Of a DNA stretch of 41,542 nt, positions 40,028-41,542 are shown piece by piece. The notes under the pieces were generated by a model, which saw only the letters and a program-made list of their open reading frames with translations, was not told where the DNA came from and searched no databases. The first letter of the stretch is position 1. Every line of letters begins with the position of its first letter. A program made the translations under genes and the position numbers. The DNA is from Bacteroidota bacterium (GTDB taxonomy: Bacteria; Bacteroidota; Rhodothermia; Balneolales; Balneolaceae). The DNA is taken from positions 1 through 41,542 of the forward strand of contig PZPG01000010.1 in NCBI GenBank assembly GCA_003045995.1, written 5' to 3'.

Positions 40028-41542
40028 ATGATATATCCAGAGTCCATGATCGAATTGGTACCCTTATTTGCGATTCTTACATCGCTTGGAGCCGTTGTGC
40101 CGATCCTACTGAGCCGATCCTATCCAAATCTAAGAGAATTCTGGACGATTCTAGCAGGTATCATTAAGTTCTGGCTTGTCCTTCAGTTGCTACCCTACGC
40201 TATTGCCGGTACTTCTGTTGAGATCCAACTCTTTGATCTCGCTCCGGGACTTCCTTTTGCGCTGAAAGCTGATCCGCTTGGTGTGTATTTTGCCGTGATT
40301 GCGTCTGGTTTGTGGATCTTTACCTCCTTCTACTCCATTGGCTATATGCGCGGGGCTGGCGAAAAAAAACAAACCCGCTACTTTGCCAGTTTTGCTCTTT
40401 GCCTGTCTGCCACCATTGGAATTGCCTTCTCAGCCAACCTGATCACCTTCATCCTGTTTTATGAAATGCTAACGCTGGCCACCTATCCACTGGTGATCCA
40501 CAAAGAAAATCGTGACGCGATCCAGGCTGGCAGAAAGTATCTTTCCTACACATTAACAGCTGGATTGATGCTGATTGCAGCAACCGCTCTGGTCTATCAC
40601 TATACAGGATCACTCGATTTCACACCAGGGGGCTTGTTCTCTGAATCCGATCTGCCCCGCCCCGTAATGCTTCTCATTTTTGTTCTCTTCCTGGGAGCCG
40701 TTGGCGTGAAGGCCGGACTGATGCCGATCCATAGCTGGCTACCGGCCGCGATGGCTGCTCCTACACCGGTGAGCGCGTTGTTGCATGCAGTAGCAGTTGT
40801 GAAGTCTGGTGTATTTGCTGTAACCCGTGTTGCGGGATATGTATTCGGAGTAGAGACCATGGAACTCTATTCGCTGAATGATATACTTATTGTTTTGTCG
40901 GGAACTACCATCATACTGGCATCACTCATCGCTTTTGCGCAGGACAATCTAAAGCGCCGGCTTGCCTACTCCACCGTCGGGCATCTTTCCTACATCGTAT
41001 TGGGAATCGCTCTGCTGACGCCACTAGGTATCCAGGGGGGTATCATGCACATCGCGGCACATGCAACCATGAAAATTACACTCTTTTTCTGTGCCGGAGC
41101 GATTTACGTAAGCTTGCATAAAACGGAAATTTCCCAACTGGACGGAATTGCCAAAGTGATGCCCTGGACGATGGGTGCGTTTGCAGTCGGAGCCATGGGA
41201 TTGGCTGGTATTCCTCCCATCAACGGATTTTTTAGCAAGTGGACGCTCATTCTGGGTTCTCTGGAGGGTGATAGGATGATCCCGGTCATCATCCTGATCG
41301 TCAGCGGACTTCTTAATGCCGGATACTTTTTCCCCATTCTCTACAGAGCCTACTTCAAAACAGGGTCCGGACTCGAACATGCCAAAGAAGCTTCCCCATT
41401 TATGGTCGTTCCTCTTGTGATCACCGCGCTGCTTTCGGTTTTATTCGGACTCTTTCCCAATTTATTTTTCAATTTTCTGGATCTTGCGACCGACATCAGT
41501 CAGTCCCTCTTTGCGATCGTAGCTGACACAGCGGGAGCTGAC
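40028..41542 (+). CDS. Second MrpD/NuoM-like antiporter subunit (runs off the right edge)
   Basis: The ATG at 40028 opens a frame of 505 codons with no stop before base 41542, so the C-terminus is missing. It has about 14 helices and the proton-antiporter (Proton_antipo_M) motifs: FILFYEMLTLATYPLVIHKEN (Glu of FYEMLT), GLMPIHSWLPAAMAAPTPVS, LLHAVAVVKSGVFAVTR, KRRLAYSTVGHLSYIVLG, and LAGIPPINGFFSKWTLILG. It is distinct from the preceding MrpD. As no full MrpA is present in this operon and two MrpA pieces are separate genes, this subunit may take the place of the large N-terminal part of MrpA (inference). More genes of the operon may follow. Confidence 0.88.
   Translation, partial: MIYPESMIELVPLFAILTSLGAVVPILLSRSYPNLREFWTILAGIIKFWLVLQLLPYAIAGTSVEIQLFDLAPGLPFALKADPLGVYFAVIASGLWIFTSFYSIGYMRGAGEKKQTRYFASFALCLSATIGIAFSANLITFILFYEMLTLATYPLVIHKENRDAIQAGRKYLSYTLTAGLMLIAATALVYHYTGSLDFTPGGLFSESDLPRPVMLLIFVLFLGAVGVKAGLMPIHSWLPAAMAAPTPVSALLHAVAVVKSGVFAVTRVAGYVFGVETMELYSLNDILIVLSGTTIILASLIAFAQDNLKRRLAYSTVGHLSYIVLGIALLTPLGIQGGIMHIAAHATMKITLFFCAGAIYVSLHKTEISQLDGIAKVMPWTMGAFAVGAMGLAGIPPINGFFSKWTLILGSLEGDRMIPVIILIVSGLLNAGYFFPILYRAYFKTGSGLEHAKEASPFMVVPLVITALLSVLFGLFPNLFFNFLDLATDISQSLFAIVADTAGAD

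Overview
The window reads as chromosomal core sequence from a member of the Bacteroidota-related (FCB) bacteria, most likely a Rhodothermota/Balneolota-type, possibly salt-adapted organism. The reasons are: a short RpoD without region 1.1, a Bacteroidota-type promoter (ATTG, 20 nt, TATCTTTG) before rpsF, a one-polypeptide E2-E1 2-oxoglutarate enzyme, a two-component sensor with a periplasmic beta-propeller, the exbB-small protein-exbD-exbD layout, and an Mrp-type Na+/H+ antiporter operon beside nuoLMN. The lineage is an inference; no rRNA or tRNA gene was seen. I found no insertion sequence, prophage, CRISPR array or integron.

Layout. 1-2.7 kb (minus): the start of an outer-membrane FadL/OmpP1-like protein that runs off the left edge, then a Ser/Arg-rich lipoprotein. 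2.0-6.9 kb (minus): rpoD, sensor kinase and response regulator in one operon, rpoD and the kinase overlapping as TGATG. 7.0-11.7 kb (minus): pepF, a GAF-domain protein starting at ATGA overlap, and a deoB enlarged by repeats. 12.0-15.7 kb (plus): the kgd-like enzyme, ending at a bidirectional terminator. 15.8-20.4 kb (minus): a ThiL-family protein that has lost its catalytic aspartates, ftsH, a pyruvoyl-tetrahydropterin-synthase-like gene and folE2. 20.4-22.6 kb (minus): the exbB/exbD energy-transducing operon, with a near-consensus -35/-10 promoter and a terminator hairpin. 22.7-26.8 kb (minus): a 1327-residue outer-membrane-type protein whose signal peptide has no normal start codon. 26.8-30.1 kb (minus): rpsF-rpsR-rplI-dsbD. 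30.2-35.6 kb (minus): nuoL-nuoM-phhB-nuoN, with a pterin dehydratase embedded in the complex I genes. 35.8-41.5 kb (plus): an Mrp antiporter operon in the gene order E-F-G-(A C-terminal pieces)-B-C-D, followed by a second D-like subunit that runs off the right edge.

Themes. Energy coupling dominates: complex I membrane arm, Mrp antiporter, ExbB/ExbD motor and TCA cycle enzyme. Envelope proteins form a second group (FadL-like, lipoprotein, large barrel, DsbD, FtsH). Pterin chemistry appears at two sites (folE2 + PTPS-like; phhB). Several unrelated proteins carry in-frame minisatellites of 15, 18 or 24 bp (DeoB twice, sensor kinase, large barrel protein twice) plus a longer repeat in the lipoprotein, and a separate 13-bp, frame-breaking repeat lies just upstream of the barrel gene. 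The strongest leads for new biology are the degenerate ThiL-like protein, the barrel gene with its start problem and 13-bp repeat, and the minisatellite next to the DeoB catalytic loop. No completely new multi-gene system is evident.
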